Source of the DNA: Conexibacter sp. S30A1 | GTDB taxonomy: Bacteria > Actinomycetota > Thermoleophilia > Solirubrobacterales > Solirubrobacteraceae | Assembly: GCF_023330665.1 (NCBI RefSeq) | Contig: NZ_CP097127.1 | Location: 1,922,001-1,986,000, forward strand | Reading direction: 5' to 3' | DNA: 64,000 nucleotides | Shown: positions 46,401 to 57,311 of the stretch, piece after piece | How positions within the stretch are numbered: the stretch's first letter is position 1 | How the letters are laid out: each line of letters begins with the position of its first letter | Made by a program: the position numbers and the translations under genes | The notes under the pieces: model-generated | Databases searched by the model: none | Seen by the model: the letters and a program-made list of their open reading frames with translations, nothing else | Told to the model about the DNA's origin: nothing

Positions 46401-47237
46401 GCAGTTGGCAACGCCGCCGCCAAAGTCCAGCTCGTGAGCCTCAGCAACAGCGGCCGAGCGCGACTGCTCGGCCACGAGCTGAAGGGCGCCGTGCCCTACA
46501 TCGAGCAGATCAACTTCAGTCCCAACCTGCGGCTGCTTTCGGTCGGTGACGACGCCGGCCGCATCCACATGTGGGACATCACCAACCCCGCGCACCCGAT
46601 CGCCCTGCCGACGATCGATAAGAAGGGCACATCGAACAACGTCTTCGGGATCGCATACAGCCCCAACGGACGGTTGATGGCCGTAGCGTGCGCCGACGGC
46701 GAGGTCTGGCTGTGGGACATCGCCAACCCGCGCGCGCCGCGCTTGCTGGCGCGGCTCAAGGGCTTTGCGAGCTACGCCTACACGGTTGCATTCAGCCCCA
46801 ACGGCCAGGTGCTCGCGGCCGGCAGCGCCGACGATACGGTCCGCCTATGGGACCTGCGCCGACCGTCCGCGCCACGGCTGCTCGCCCGCCTGACCGGTCC
46901 CACCAGCACCGTCTACCAGGTCGCGATCAGCCCCCAGGGCTCCACCCTGGCGGCCTCCACCACGGGCGGCCAGGTCTGGCTGTGGAGCATCGATAACCCG
47001 GCCAAGCCTAAGGTGATCGCTACATTGACAGCCGCCACCGGCGAGGTCTTCGACGTCAACTTCAGCCCTGACGGCAGAACCCTGGTCGCCGGCGGCACAA
47101 ATGACACGCTGACCTTCTGGGACTTCCACCCCGCCCAGGTCGCCGCGCAGATCTGCTCGCTTGCGGGCTCGCCAATCACGCGCGCTGAGTGGTCACAGTA
47201 CGTGCAGGGCGCCGCCTACCAGCCACCCTGCCGTTAG
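43422..47237 (+). CDS. HTH - STAND NTPase - transmembrane - WD40 protein
   Basis: 1271 aa. Residues about 22-65 form an Xre-like helix-turn-helix (RVRAGLTVRELARRLGVPTA). Residues 108-450 are a STAND/AAA-type NTPase: PFRAEDAELFFGRE, Walker A GSSGSGKS (159-166), Walker B GLLIVDQLEELF (D221). One membrane helix follows RRRARRTRQ at about 530-555, then MQLAVAAYRIAPT, then about 14 WD40 units (for example VWLWDIANP, VRLWDLRRP, VWLWSIDNP). STAND proteins act as signal-triggered oligomerising switches. The single helix would put the WD40 part across the membrane from the NTPase. Divergent from the big secreted repeat protein. Confidence 0.9.
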   Translation: MTLGDRQSDDRQAPRTIHTRAELARQLTALRVRAGLTVRELARRLGVPTATVGDYCSGRHLPGPAQLELFRSILRECGVSEGELRDWVDVLTRVRLSSDARVGHHGTPYRGLEPFRAEDAELFFGREAAIEDLLARIQELRAQGVANGEATPAMILVIGSSGSGKSSLLRAGIEARLRSDHGANGIGRSPVALMTPGEDPPGNLRSALAGIGVPPGLLIVDQLEELFSVAEPQRRAFLTELARLRAPQTVVLAALRADFYDAALHEPALLPLLRQGPYVLGPMTTDEVRRAIKEPAKRAGATVEDGLVELVLADLAPGSPTGFAYDAGALPLLSHALHATWERARRNQLTVADYHAVGGLRGAIRQSAEQLYAELRPHEREQARRLLLRLVRTRPGAPPTRQRVSITELDDPEGVLDRFIAARLLTASTEGVTITHEALLAAWPRLALWLERDQAGIVLHHQLTDAANAWEAAGHDPSLLLRGARLEAIRGWATTADNESDLNALERRFLDASRAAVAAERHAARRRARRTRQLLAVVAALAVTAIVLAVVAMHARQVAYTARNQALSRQVAIEAQTLSSTDPALAMQLAVAAYRIAPTTQATSTLLDSSAGERPTRVLGPIGPSTLAVDGSGRILAVAYANSNQVRLYRLTSGVPQRLATVTAGSAPASTFAVAVNARGSLLAAGGSNHQVRVWSLANVAHPHLLAVLRAGAGTVYGLSFSPAGSALAAANSDGSIARWSFAAPSRPTPQATLEAPQHPALQAVAYSPSGRTLAAAGASGELVLWATHGSTAPLASLSAGATTLTTVAYSPNGRTLAAGAQDALIYLWHLSTGGQIQAGHAPLHGFSSWVDSLAFSHNGRYLTAGDSDETLRVWSTSSWHQIGPPLPHPAPVTGAAFSADDRQLITVDENGTMRLWQFPPPSTYTAPGGIYTTDFTANARELAVISGGPRGDAELWNVADPQLPRRIASVHMPAAFGPVAAVGALSSNGRLLAVGNAAAKVQLVSLSNSGRARLLGHELKGAVPYIEQINFSPNLRLLSVGDDAGRIHMWDITNPAHPIALPTIDKKGTSNNVFGIAYSPNGRLMAVACADGEVWLWDIANPRAPRLLARLKGFASYAYTVAFSPNGQVLAAGSADDTVRLWDLRRPSAPRLLARLTGPTSTVYQVAISPQGSTLAASTTGGQVWLWSIDNPAKPKVIATLTAATGEVFDVNFSPDGRTLVAGGTNDTLTFWDFHPAQVAAQICSLAGSPITRAEWSQYVQGAAYQPPCR

Positions 47238-47306
47238 CAGGTTGTGGCGGGCTGGTAGGCGGGGCATGGACCCGCTGGTGCCGCTGGCTTTCTAACATGC
47301 CGCGCA

Positions 47307-48158
47307 GTGGTCAGACGTCGCTCCTACCCGGTCTGGCTCATCCGTGCCCTGGTCCTGTTTGCGCTGGCAATGACCGCCTTTGCGGCGGTCGTCTCGCGTG
47401 AACTCCACTCCACCACGCTCGGACGCCGGGTCGCAATAGCCGATTATGTAGCGCTCGAGACCGGCAGCCTCGGCGCCACACAGCGCGCGCTCGCCCGCCA
47501 GCTGGCGGTTGCGGCCTACCAGATCTCACCCACGGTCACGGCCAGTTCGGAACTGCTCGACCTGACCGGCGGGTTGATGCCGGCGAGTCTGGCCCAGGGC
47601 CCAAACCCCAGCGCCGGACCTGCCACAACACCCCCGATCCCCGCGATCCAGCTCACGGCCGCGAGACGGGCGCTGACCCTCACCCGGGCAATCACGCCGC
47701 TCGAGCGCTCGCTGCTCAGCCCGGATGGAATGCTCCTGGTCGCGGCCGGCAGCAACGGGCTGATCTACCTATGGACGCTCACCAACCCGTCCAGCCCGCA
47801 GCTTGCGGCCGCTCTCAGCGGCCCCACCTCGCCGGTCACAGGGCTGGCGCTGAACGCCGATGCCGGAACCCTGGCCGTGGCGACCCGAGCGGGCCAGATA
47901 TGGCTCTACGCGGTCGGGTCCCCCGGGCAGGCCACGCTGCAGGCCACGATCACTGGCGCCGGTCGCAGGCTCACGGACATCGCCTTCAGCGCCAACAACC
48001 AGGCCCTATTGACCGGCCGACACCACAAGCGCTGGTACTTTCGCGCCTACCAGGCGGCCCAGCGCGTCTGTGCGCTTGCCACCAGCACCTTGACGGCCGC
48101 CCAATGGGCGCTGTACGTGCCACAGCTTGCCTACCGGCCACCGTGCCCGGCCACCTGA
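47307..48158 (+). CDS. Short membrane/WD40 paralogue of the preceding STAND protein
   Basis: 283 aa, GTG start 69 bp after the STAND gene. It has a membrane helix at about 10-30 (WLIRALVLFALAMTAFAAVV), then RQLAVAAYQISPTVTASSELLD, matching MQLAVAAYRIAPTTQATSTLLD of the large protein, three or four WD40-like units (IYLWTLTNPSSPQ), and an end CALATSTLTAAQWALYV.. matching CSLAGSPITRAEWSQYV... The HTH and NTPase are absent. It appears to be a partial duplication, possibly a regulator or competitor of the full protein. Confidence 0.75.
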   Translation: MVRRRSYPVWLIRALVLFALAMTAFAAVVSRELHSTTLGRRVAIADYVALETGSLGATQRALARQLAVAAYQISPTVTASSELLDLTGGLMPASLAQGPNPSAGPATTPPIPAIQLTAARRALTLTRAITPLERSLLSPDGMLLVAAGSNGLIYLWTLTNPSSPQLAAALSGPTSPVTGLALNADAGTLAVATRAGQIWLYAVGSPGQATLQATITGAGRRLTDIAFSANNQALLTGRHHKRWYFRAYQAAQRVCALATSTLTAAQWALYVPQLAYRPPCPAT

Positions 48159-48186
48159 GCCTCACCTCCCGACTGGAACGCGGCGC

Positions 48187-49910
48187 TCAGGTGCCGACTG
48201 CGCCGGCCAGCGGCTCCCCGGCGGGGTGCGTTGCCTCCAGCAGCGTCGAGGTGCGCGCGAGCATGGCACTTGACGGGCTGGCGGAGCCGAGCGCCTCCAG
48301 CAGCTGCTGCCCGTCGATCAGAGCACAGCGACAGCCCTCGCCGGCAACCACGTTGGCGGTGCGAGGGATGTGCCTGAGGATGCCGATCTCACCGAAGTAG
48401 TCGGGCGCCGACATCGTCCGACCGGTTTGGCCGGGGCGCCAGCCTCACCATTCAAGCTCACCTCGACCGAGCCCTCCATCAGCACGTACAGGTAGTCCGC
48501 GTGCTCCCCCTGGTTGATGATCGGCGCGCCCGCCTCAAACGAGCGTTCCGCCGCGTCAGCAGCAAGCCGCTCGAGCAGCGTCCGGCTCGCCGCCGCGAAG
48601 ATCCCAAGCTGCTCAAGCAGCGCCACCTTGGGCGCGAGCAGCGCGCTCGCAGCAGCGGTGTCGCGGTCGACGCGGCGCATCGCGGGCAGCGCCGCCAGCG
48701 CCACCAGCGAGGGTGCGAGCGCCATCGTCCAGAGGCCCGCATCCAGCCCGAAACTGGTCGTGATCGCGGGCGTGATCACCGTCCCGAGCCCGATCGCGGC
48801 GATGATGAACGCCCAGAAGCTGCCCATCACCCGCCCGAGCTGATCCCTCGGCACGGCGCGCTGCAGGGCCGTGATCGCGATCACGTCAACGACCAGCGTC
48901 GAGCCGCCGCGCACGACCTCCACAGCGAACGCCAGCGCGGGCGAGTGGATCACGACCATCAGCGCCGTGGGCAGCGTATAGCCGGCCACGCCGGCGAAGA
49001 TCACCCAAGCGAGACTGGCGCGCGCCGCCAGACGGTTGACGGTGCTAGCCATCAGCACGCCACCGACCCCAAGTCCCGCCAGCAGGTAGCCGAATCCATC
49101 CGCACCGGTCCCCAGCTTGTGAGCCGATACGCCGATGAACAGAACCGTGTCGGTGCCGTAGATGAAGGAGACCAGCGCGCACATCGCGACCAGAGCCCGG
49201 GCCGAGCGGGCGCCCAGGATCGCCCTGACGCCGACCAGCATCTGCGCAAGCACGCCGGCCGTGCCGCCCTCGGTCACGTCCACCTTGGTGCCGCGGAAGC
49301 TGATCCGGGTGACGAGCAGGGCAGCAACGGCAAACGTGGCGGCGTTCACGAAAAAGACCACCGCCGCGGAGCTGAAGGCGAGCAGCAGGGCGCCCAGCGC
49401 GGGTCCGATGATCACGACCAGGTTGTCAATCGTCGACTGCAACGCGTTGGCGGCGACCAGCTCGCTCTCGGGAACCATGCTCGGCACGGTTGCGCCAACC
49501 GCCGGCATCGTGAAGGTTCCGGTGGATGAGGTCAGGGCGGCCAGCGCCAGCACCAGCAGGATCGGCCCGTGCGCGAGCACGACCACGGCCAGCAGGCCCT
49601 GCCAGACGAAACTGAGGCTGTTTGTGAAGAGCAGCAGGCGGAAGCGATCGGAGCGCTCCACCACCACACCGCTGTAGGGGCTGAGCAGCAGCGACGGCAG
49701 GAAGCGGACGAGTCCGGCAGCCCCGACCCACGCGAGCGAGTGCGTGCGGGTGTAGACGAGCGCGAGCAGCGCCGCGTTGTAGGCCCAGCTGCCCGTTGCT
49801 GAGACCGCCAGGCCAGTGAACAGCAGCCGGACGTCGCGGATCGCAAGCACAGAGCGGTAGGTGGCAAGCCACCGCCGCGATTCCCGCCCCGACCCGCCCG
49901 TAGCGACCAC
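48187..49910 (-). pseudogene. MFS transporter fused to a cyclic-nucleotide-binding domain, frameshifted
   Basis: The N-terminal ~400 residues are an MFS_3-type exporter (YNAALLALVYTRTHSLAWVG, LLLSPYSGVVVERSDR). The C-terminus is a cNMP-binding fold (GAPIINQGEHADYLYVLMEGSVEV). Near 48417-48424 the frame breaks: continuing in the next frame gives APDYFGEIGILRHIPRTANVV, the phosphate-binding cassette, to a stop at 48187. One missing base (GTCGG for GTCCGG) explains it. Without correction the protein ends at 48318 with a nonsense tail. GTG 49910 is the suggested start, because the upstream GTG 49943 lies inside a hairpin. Confidence 0.75.
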
Positions 49911-49930
49911 GGCCGGGAAGCCTATACCGA

Positions 49931-49960
49931 ATGGGGGCGGCACGCCGGTGCCGCCCCCAT
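49931..49960 (-). terminator. Hairpin after the VOC gene
   Basis: ATGGGGGCGGCA and its perfect complement with a 6-nt loop, 23 bp past the stop of the VOC-family gene. Probably its terminator; no clear T-tract follows. Confidence 0.6.
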
Positions 49961-49982
49961 CATCAGTGCCGGCCAGCCGTTA

Positions 49983-50600
49983 TCACGGCGGCTCCGGCGT
50001 CATGAACGACAGCGCCACAGAGACCGACCCATCCGCGCGCAGGGTGGCGATCCGCCGGCCGGGCGCCGAGGCCGGACGGATCGGCTCGAGTCGCTCGCCC
50101 AGGCGCTCGGCCAGCTGCTCGAGGCTGATCACGACGATCGCGAGCCCCGCGAAGCGTGTCTCCTCGACACCCAACTCGGGGCGCTCAACGACCTCAAGCA
50201 TTGCCGGCCCCAGCCGCCTTGTGGCCGTCCGCCCATGCTCGCCGGGCTTCGTGCGGCCGAGCTCGACCCCCGCTCGCGCAAATGCCGCGGTCGTGCGCTC
50301 GAGGCTCGAGCTGTGGATGACGACATGGTCGACGCCGGTCGCACCGTTGGGGTGGGTCTTGAACGGCGGTGGGTAGAGCACGCGCGGTACCGGGCTTGAA
50401 AGCCCGTCGATCGACCCCATGGCGTTGACGCGCATAAGCGACCAGGCGGTGATGCCAGAGCCCTCGCCGCCCAGGCGGATGCGCACACCGCCGATGTCGA
50501 GGTGGCCTACGGAGTCAACCTCGAACCCAAGCGCCTGCCAGCGCTCGGGCGGGTCAGCGATCACGAGCTCTGCCAGCTCGGGCTCACGCGGAAGCTGCAT
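49983..50600 (-). CDS. VOC/glyoxalase-like protein
   Basis: A 205-aa protein made of paired beta-alpha-beta-beta-beta units: FEVDSVGHLDIGGVRIRLGG, ATGVDHVVIHSSSLERTTAAF and FAGLAIVVISLEQLAERLG. Metal ligands of classical glyoxalases are only partly visible (H in VDHVVIH). The function is unknown; dioxygenase- or glyoxalase-type binding is a family inference. It follows the uracil-DNA glycosylase gene by 17 bp. Confidence 0.75.
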   Translation of the reverse strand: MQLPREPELAELVIADPPERWQALGFEVDSVGHLDIGGVRIRLGGEGSGITAWSLMRVNAMGSIDGLSSPVPRVLYPPPFKTHPNGATGVDHVVIHSSSLERTTAAFARAGVELGRTKPGEHGRTATRRLGPAMLEVVERPELGVEETRFAGLAIVVISLEQLAERLGERLEPIRPASAPGRRIATLRADGSVSVALSFMTPEPP

Positions 50601-50617
50601 CGGCGCAGTTTGACCGA

Positions 50618-51268
50618 TCAGTCCGCCGCCAGCTCGATCGCACGCGCAAACACGGCGTCGAGCATCGGCTCGGTCAGTCGGCCGGTGAACGTGTTCTGCT
50701 GCGAGACGTGGTAGCTGGCGAGCAACCGCAGCTGGCCCAGCGCGAGCTCGGCGCCGTGCGTGAAGCGCGGCCGTGGGCGCGGCACGCCGTCAAGCAGGCG
50801 CAATGCCGCATCCCAGGCAAATCCCCCCAGGCAGACCACCACGCGCACCTTCTCCAGCAGCCCGAGCTCGGCCGCAAGCCACGGGGCGCAACGGTCGCGC
50901 TCATCCGGCGTTGGGCGGTTGGCGGGCGGCGCGCAGCGCACCGCCGCCGTCACCCAGCAGTCGCGCAGCACAAGACCGTCGTCGCGGGCCACCGACTGCG
51001 GCTGGTTGGCGAGCCCCGCCCGCCAGAGCGCGGCAAACAGCCAGTCGCCGGAGCGGTCGCCGGTGAAGACCCTGCCGGTGCGGTTGCCGCCGTGCGCCGC
51101 CGGCGCGAGCCCGAGCACGACGATGCGCGCCGCCGGATCGCCGAAGCCGGCCACCGGCCGCCCCCAGTAGGTTTGGTCTGAGAACGCCGCGCGCCGCTCG
51201 ACGGCGACCCGCTCGCGCCAGGCGACCAGCCGTGGGCAGCGCCGGCAGGCGACCACCTCCGCCTCCAC
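50618..51268 (-). CDS. Uracil-DNA glycosylase, family 5 (UdgB type)
   Basis: Base-excision repair enzyme removing uracil and deaminated bases. Motif A is [20 protein letters not shown], the type-5 form without the Asp of other families; motif B is [15 protein letters not shown]. Cysteines in CRRC near the N-terminus and in AVRCAPP and RDRCAPW form the Fe-S cluster. GTG 51268 gives 216 aa and leaves rmlB free; GTG 51346 would add 26 residues overlapping rmlB. Confidence 0.9.
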   Translation of the reverse strand: MEAEVVACRRCPRLVAWRERVAVERRAAFSDQTYWGRPVAGFGDPAARIVVLGLAPAAHGGNRTGRVFTGDRSGDWLFAALWRAGLANQPQSVARDDGLVLRDCWVTAAVRCAPPANRPTPDERDRCAPWLAAELGLLEKVRVVVCLGGFAWDAALRLLDGVPRPRPRFTHGAELALGQLRLLASYHVSQQNTFTGRLTEPMLDAVFARAIELAAD

Positions 51269-51291
51269 CTGCGCGAGCTGCTCAGCGGCAG

Positions 51292-53143
<1,852 letters not shown>

Positions 53144-53264
53144 CGCCCGCAAGCGTAGTGCCGTGCGCACCGATGGACTTATCCAAATGGCCAGCCGCGC
53201 ACCCCGACCGATTAGCCTTTGGCGTATGGCCGCACACTCCAGGCGCGCCTAAGCTGGCGCCAAC

Positions 53265-54881
53265 ATGCTCGCCGAGACCCTGACCGACGGCTACGCGATC
53301 CCGGAGGGTTGCTACGACGAGCTGCTCAGGCCCGACGGCCGGGCGCACCCGCACGTGGCCGCGCTCGCGCAGGCGCTCGAGCGCCTCGGCCCGGAGGCGC
53401 TGCTCGCGGCCGGACGGCGTCGCGACGCGATCTTCATGCAGCAGGGGATCACCTTCGAGGTTGCGGGCTCCGACGGCGAGCGCCGCGACCGGCCGTTCCC
53501 GCTGGACCTCGTGCCGCGCGTGCTGACCGCCGCCGAATGGACCGTGATCAAACGCGGGTTGGCGCAGCGCATCCGCGCGCTGAACGCCTTCGTGGACGAC
53601 GTTTACCACACGCGCGAGATCGTGCGCGCGGGGATCGTGCCGTGGTCGCTGATCGTCACCCGCCCGAGCTTTGCGCGGCCCGTGCACGGCGTCCGCGCCC
53701 CCGGCGGCGTCTACACGCACGTCTGCGGCTGCGATCTGGTGCGCGGCGGCGACGGCGGCTGGCGCGTGCTGGAGGACAACGTGCGCACCCCCTCGGGCAT
53801 CTCCTACGTGCTGGAGAACCGCCTGGCGATGACGCGCCTGATGCCCGAGCTGTTCGCCGGCCAGCGGGTGCGCCCGGTGGACAACTACCCGTCGTTGTTG
53901 CTGGATGCGCTGCAGGCGGTCGCGCCCGCGGCCGAGGGCGAGCCGACCGTGGTGCTCTGGACTCCGGGGCCGCTGAACGGCGCCTACTTCGAGCACGCGT
54001 TCCTCGCGCGCGAAATGGGTATCGAGCTGGTCGAGGCATCTGATTTGGTGGTGCGCGACGCCACCTGTTACATGCGCACCACGGCCGGCCTCAAGCGGGT
54101 GCACACGATCTACCGCCGGCTCGACGACGACTTCATCGACCCGCTCGCCTTCCGCCCGGACTCGGTGCTCGGCGTGCCCGGGCTGGTGCGCGCCTACCGC
54201 GCGGGCTCGGTCGCGATCGCCAACGCGATCGGCACCGGGGTCGCCGACGACAAGGCGATCTACCACTACGCGCCCGACATGATCCGCTTCTACCTGTCGG
54301 AGGAGCCGATCCTCGAAAACGTCCCGACCTACCTGCTCGGCGACGAGCAGCTCCGTGCCTGGGTGCTCGAACGCCTGCACGAGCTGGTGGTCAAGCCGAC
54401 CTCGGAGTCCGGCGGCAAAGGCGTCTTCATCGGCCCGCAGGCGAGCGCCTCAGAACTCGAGCACCAGGCCCGCCTGATCCAGGCAAGCCCCGAGCTGTTC
54501 ATCGCCCAGGAGCTCGTGCACCTCTCGACGGTCCCGACCGAGACCGGTGACGGACACCTGGCCCCGCGCCACGTCGATCTGCGCCCTTTCGCACTGTTCG
54601 GGGACGAGATCCGCATCGTGCCGGGCGGCCTCACACGCGTCGCGCTCGAGGAGGGTTCGATGATCGTCAACTCCTCGCGCGGGGGCGGCTCCAAGGACAC
54701 CTGGGTGCTCGAGGACGGCGACGCCGCCGAGCCGCCGGTCCCGGGCCTCGCCGCGCGCGAGCCGCCGCGCCTGCCCGACGTGCGCTTTGGCGGCTGGCAC
54801 GGCCAGGCGCAGCAGCAACAGCAGAGCCGTGAGGACGGGGTTGCTACGGCCGCTGACCCGCTCGGTCAGCGGCCTACCTAG
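53265..54881 (+). CDS. Circularly permuted type-2 ATP-grasp protein
   Basis: A 538-aa protein of the CP_ATPgrasp_2 family (former DUF404/407). Blocks: [89 protein letters not shown] (ATP-grasp Gly loop after the permutation). Such enzymes are predicted amide- or peptide-bond ligases. The stop abuts the alpha-E gene start (54882), and the transglutaminase gene follows, the conserved three-gene set. The C-terminal tail (about 40 residues, Gln-rich) is lineage-specific. Confidence 0.9.
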   Translation: MLAETLTDGYAIPEGCYDELLRPDGRAHPHVAALAQALERLGPEALLAAGRRRDAIFMQQGITFEVAGSDGERRDRPFPLDLVPRVLTAAEWTVIKRGLAQRIRALNAFVDDVYHTREIVRAGIVPWSLIVTRPSFARPVHGVRAPGGVYTHVCGCDLVRGGDGGWRVLEDNVRTPSGISYVLENRLAMTRLMPELFAGQRVRPVDNYPSLLLDALQAVAPAAEGEPTVVLWTPGPLNGAYFEHAFLAREMGIELVEASDLVVRDATCYMRTTAGLKRVHTIYRRLDDDFIDPLAFRPDSVLGVPGLVRAYRAGSVAIANAIGTGVADDKAIYHYAPDMIRFYLSEEPILENVPTYLLGDEQLRAWVLERLHELVVKPTSESGGKGVFIGPQASASELEHQARLIQASPELFIAQELVHLSTVPTETGDGHLAPRHVDLRPFALFGDEIRIVPGGLTRVALEEGSMIVNSSRGGGSKDTWVLEDGDAAEPPVPGLAAREPPRLPDVRFGGWHGQAQQQQQSREDGVATAADPLGQRPT

Positions 54882-55934
54882 ATGCTCGCGCGGATCGCCC
54901 AGGAGCTGTACTGGCTCGGTCGCGGCCTGACGCGCGCCGAGCACACGGCCCGCATGCTCGACGGCGCCTTCCACGCGGACGTCGCCGGCGGGGTCGGGGT
55001 CGGGACGGTGTCGGGCACGATCGCGGCGCGTTCCGGCGTCGCGCTGAGCTGGAGCGGCGTGCTGGCGGTGATCGGCGCCAAGCCGCCCGCGCCCGGCGAG
55101 GGCCCGGCCGAGGGGGCCGAGGCGGCCGCCGCGGAGGCCGCCGGCCACGCACCGGCGGGCCTCCTGGGCCGGCGCGAGATCGCGCCGCTGCTGACACTCG
55201 ACACCGAGAGCCCCGCGTCTGTGGTCTCGTGCGTGTACCGCGCGCGCGAGCGGGCCCGCACCCTGCGCGACGTGGTCTCCACGGAGATGTGGCAGGCGCT
55301 CAACTCCTTCTACCTCTCGCTCGGGCGCTACGACCTGGAGGCGGCACTCGCAACCGGACCCTACTCCGTCTACCAGGAGGTGAAGGAGCGCTGCGCGCTC
55401 TTCTGGGGGCTTTTAGACCGCACGATGCTGCGCGACGAGGCGTGCTGGTTTTTGGACGCCGGCGGCCGCATCGAGGAGGCCGACATGGTGCTGCGCATGC
55501 TGCGTGTCGCCATCCCCGCCGAGCCGACCAGCGATGAGCCGCAGACGGCCCATGAGGCCGAGGCGCTCGCGCTGCTGCAGGCGGTCGGGGGCTTTCAGGC
55601 CTTCCGCCGCCAGCTGCGCCGCGCCCCGACGCTCGACCGCGTCGGGCGCTTCCTGCTCTACGACGCCCAGTACCCGGGCTCGGTCAGGGCATCGCTCGAG
55701 GAGCTGCGCGACGCGCTCGAGAGCGCGGACCCGGCGCCGCGTCAGGCGCCGCCAGTGCTGCGGCTCGGGCGGCTGATCGCGGAGCTGGAGATGGCGCAGC
55801 GCATGGCCACGGGCACCGAACCGCTGGTCTCGAGCCTGCGCCGCGTGCAGAACGAGCTCGAGCTGGTGGACCGTGAGATTGACGAGCGATACTTCGCGGT
55901 GGCCGCTGCGGCCGCCCTGCACTTCGAGTTCTGA
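54882..55934 (+). CDS. Alpha-E domain protein (DUF403)
   Basis: An all-helical 350-aa protein: MLARIAQELYWLGRGLTRAEHTARMLD at the N-terminus, ARERARTLRDVVSTEMWQALN and LFWGLLDRTMLRDEACWFLDAGGRIEEADM in the middle. The family always accompanies the ATP-grasp and transglutaminase genes; its activity is unknown. An Ala/Glu/Gly-rich insert (about residues 66-86) is unusual. It begins directly after the ATP-grasp stop. Confidence 0.9.
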   Translation: MLARIAQELYWLGRGLTRAEHTARMLDGAFHADVAGGVGVGTVSGTIAARSGVALSWSGVLAVIGAKPPAPGEGPAEGAEAAAAEAAGHAPAGLLGRREIAPLLTLDTESPASVVSCVYRARERARTLRDVVSTEMWQALNSFYLSLGRYDLEAALATGPYSVYQEVKERCALFWGLLDRTMLRDEACWFLDAGGRIEEADMVLRMLRVAIPAEPTSDEPQTAHEAEALALLQAVGGFQAFRRQLRRAPTLDRVGRFLLYDAQYPGSVRASLEELRDALESADPAPRQAPPVLRLGRLIAELEMAQRMATGTEPLVSSLRRVQNELELVDREIDERYFAVAAAAALHFEF

Positions 55935-55946
55935 GAGCTGCTGCGC

Positions 55947-56849
55947 ATGACCGAGACGGCCGATAGAACTCGCGTGATGCAGTTCACGATCCGGTACCTG
56001 AGCCGGTACTGCTACGAGGCCGACGTCGTCGACAACATCAACGCGCTGCGCGTGCGCCCGGCGTCCACCGCCACCCAGCGCGTCGACGACTTCACGCTGC
56101 GCCTGACGCCCGACGCCCGCCAGTACCGGCACGAGGACTACTTCGGGACCGAGGTCATCGAGTTCGAGGTCACGCGCCCGCACCGCGAGCTGGTGATCGA
56201 CGCGCTCGCACACGTGCGCACCGAGACGCCCGCCGAACCGTCGGGCTGCGGTTGGGAAGCGCTGGCCGACGGTGCCTATCGCGACAGCGGCAGCGAGTTT
56301 GTGATGCAGACAGATGAGGCTCCGGGGCACCGGCTGCTTGAAGAGTTGGAAGGCGAACTGGCCGAGACAGGCAGCCCGCTTGAGGCGGTTCTGCTGGTCG
56401 CAGAGCTGATCCCGGGCTGGCTTGAGTACCGCAAGGGCGCCACCTACGTCGACTCCTCGCTCGCGCACGTGCTGGACATCCGCGCGGGTGTCTGCCAGGA
56501 CTTCGTCCACCTGGGGCTGCACCTGTTGCGCCGCCGTGGGATCGCGGCGCGCTACGTCTCGGGCTACCTGTACACGCGCGGAGCGGACCAGAATGCCGGC
56601 GAGCAGGAGGCTTCCGGCGAGCCGTCGGTCGAAGTGGATACGCACGCCTGGATCGAGGCGCTGGTTCCCCAGGACCAGGAGCGGCCGCGCTGGATCGGGA
56701 TCGACCCGACCAACCGTGGCCTGGCCGGCGAGCGCCACGTGAAGATCGGCCACGGCCGCCACTACGCTGACGTGCCGCCGATCAAGGGCGTCTACCGCGG
56801 CCTGGCAAGCTCGACGCTCGAGGCCAGCGTGACGATGACCCGGCTCTGA
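55947..56849 (+). CDS. Transglutaminase-like cysteine peptidase family protein
   Basis: A 300-aa protein with a BTLC-type N-terminal domain (FTIRYLSRYCYEADVVDNIN) and a transglutaminase core: Cys in IRAGVCQDFVHLGLHLLRR, His in VEVDTHAWIEALVP and Asp in WIGIDPTN form the triad. ATG 55977 (MQFTIRYLSRY) is an alternative start that fits family N-termini better. Third gene of the ATP-grasp/alpha-E set; a role in making or cleaving an amide-linked product is inferred. Confidence 0.9.
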   Translation: MTETADRTRVMQFTIRYLSRYCYEADVVDNINALRVRPASTATQRVDDFTLRLTPDARQYRHEDYFGTEVIEFEVTRPHRELVIDALAHVRTETPAEPSGCGWEALADGAYRDSGSEFVMQTDEAPGHRLLEELEGELAETGSPLEAVLLVAELIPGWLEYRKGATYVDSSLAHVLDIRAGVCQDFVHLGLHLLRRRGIAARYVSGYLYTRGADQNAGEQEASGEPSVEVDTHAWIEALVPQDQERPRWIGIDPTNRGLAGERHVKIGHGRHYADVPPIKGVYRGLASSTLEASVTMTRL

Positions 56850-56887
56850 GGCGCGCCTCGCTCACACCTGGCTAAGCGGGCATCGGC

Positions 56888-57304
56888 TCAGATGGTTGTG
56901 AGCAGCTCCACGTCGCCGCCCTGGGCGAGAGCGGCGATCCCGCTGTCGAATGTCACAAGGCGGACCCCGTGACGGCGCGCCAACGTGAGCAGGTGTGCAT
57001 CGGTCACCTGTCGATAGCCGTGGACCTCCGGCACGTCGGGATCGCACTCAGACACCTCATCACCCAGGAAGCGGTGTCCCTCAGCGGCACGAAGCGCGAC
57101 CAGCACCGCGCGCGCCGCTGCGACTCCGATCGGACTTGGCAGCACCTTCGGGTTCGAGGAGACGCGCACGAAGCCGCTCTCGGTAACCGGGCAGGTCGCC
57201 CATCCCGCGCGGCCGCTCGAGCGCATCCAGGAGCGCACCGACGCGTGGTGCACGTGCGAGTCCCAAGCCAGCGCGACGAGCGCGTTGACGTCGAGCAGGC
57301 CCAC
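56888..57304 (-). CDS. VapC-type PIN toxin
   Basis: A 138-aa predicted RNase toxin. The N-terminus MGLLDVNALVALAW carries the first Asp; further acids are in CPVTESGFVRV, QVTDAHLLTLAR and LVTFDSGIAAL. It follows its antitoxin gene by 7 bp on the minus strand. Confidence 0.88.
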   Translation of the reverse strand: MGLLDVNALVALAWDSHVHHASVRSWMRSSGRAGWATCPVTESGFVRVSSNPKVLPSPIGVAAARAVLVALRAAEGHRFLGDEVSECDPDVPEVHGYRQVTDAHLLTLARRHGVRLVTFDSGIAALAQGGDVELLTTI

Positions 57305-57311
57305 GCCGACG

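Noticed and set aside
48501-49529. 342-codon plus-strand frame opposite the MFS gene
   Set aside because: Low-complexity Arg/Asp/His-rich translation; the MFS and cNMP domains are on the minus strand.
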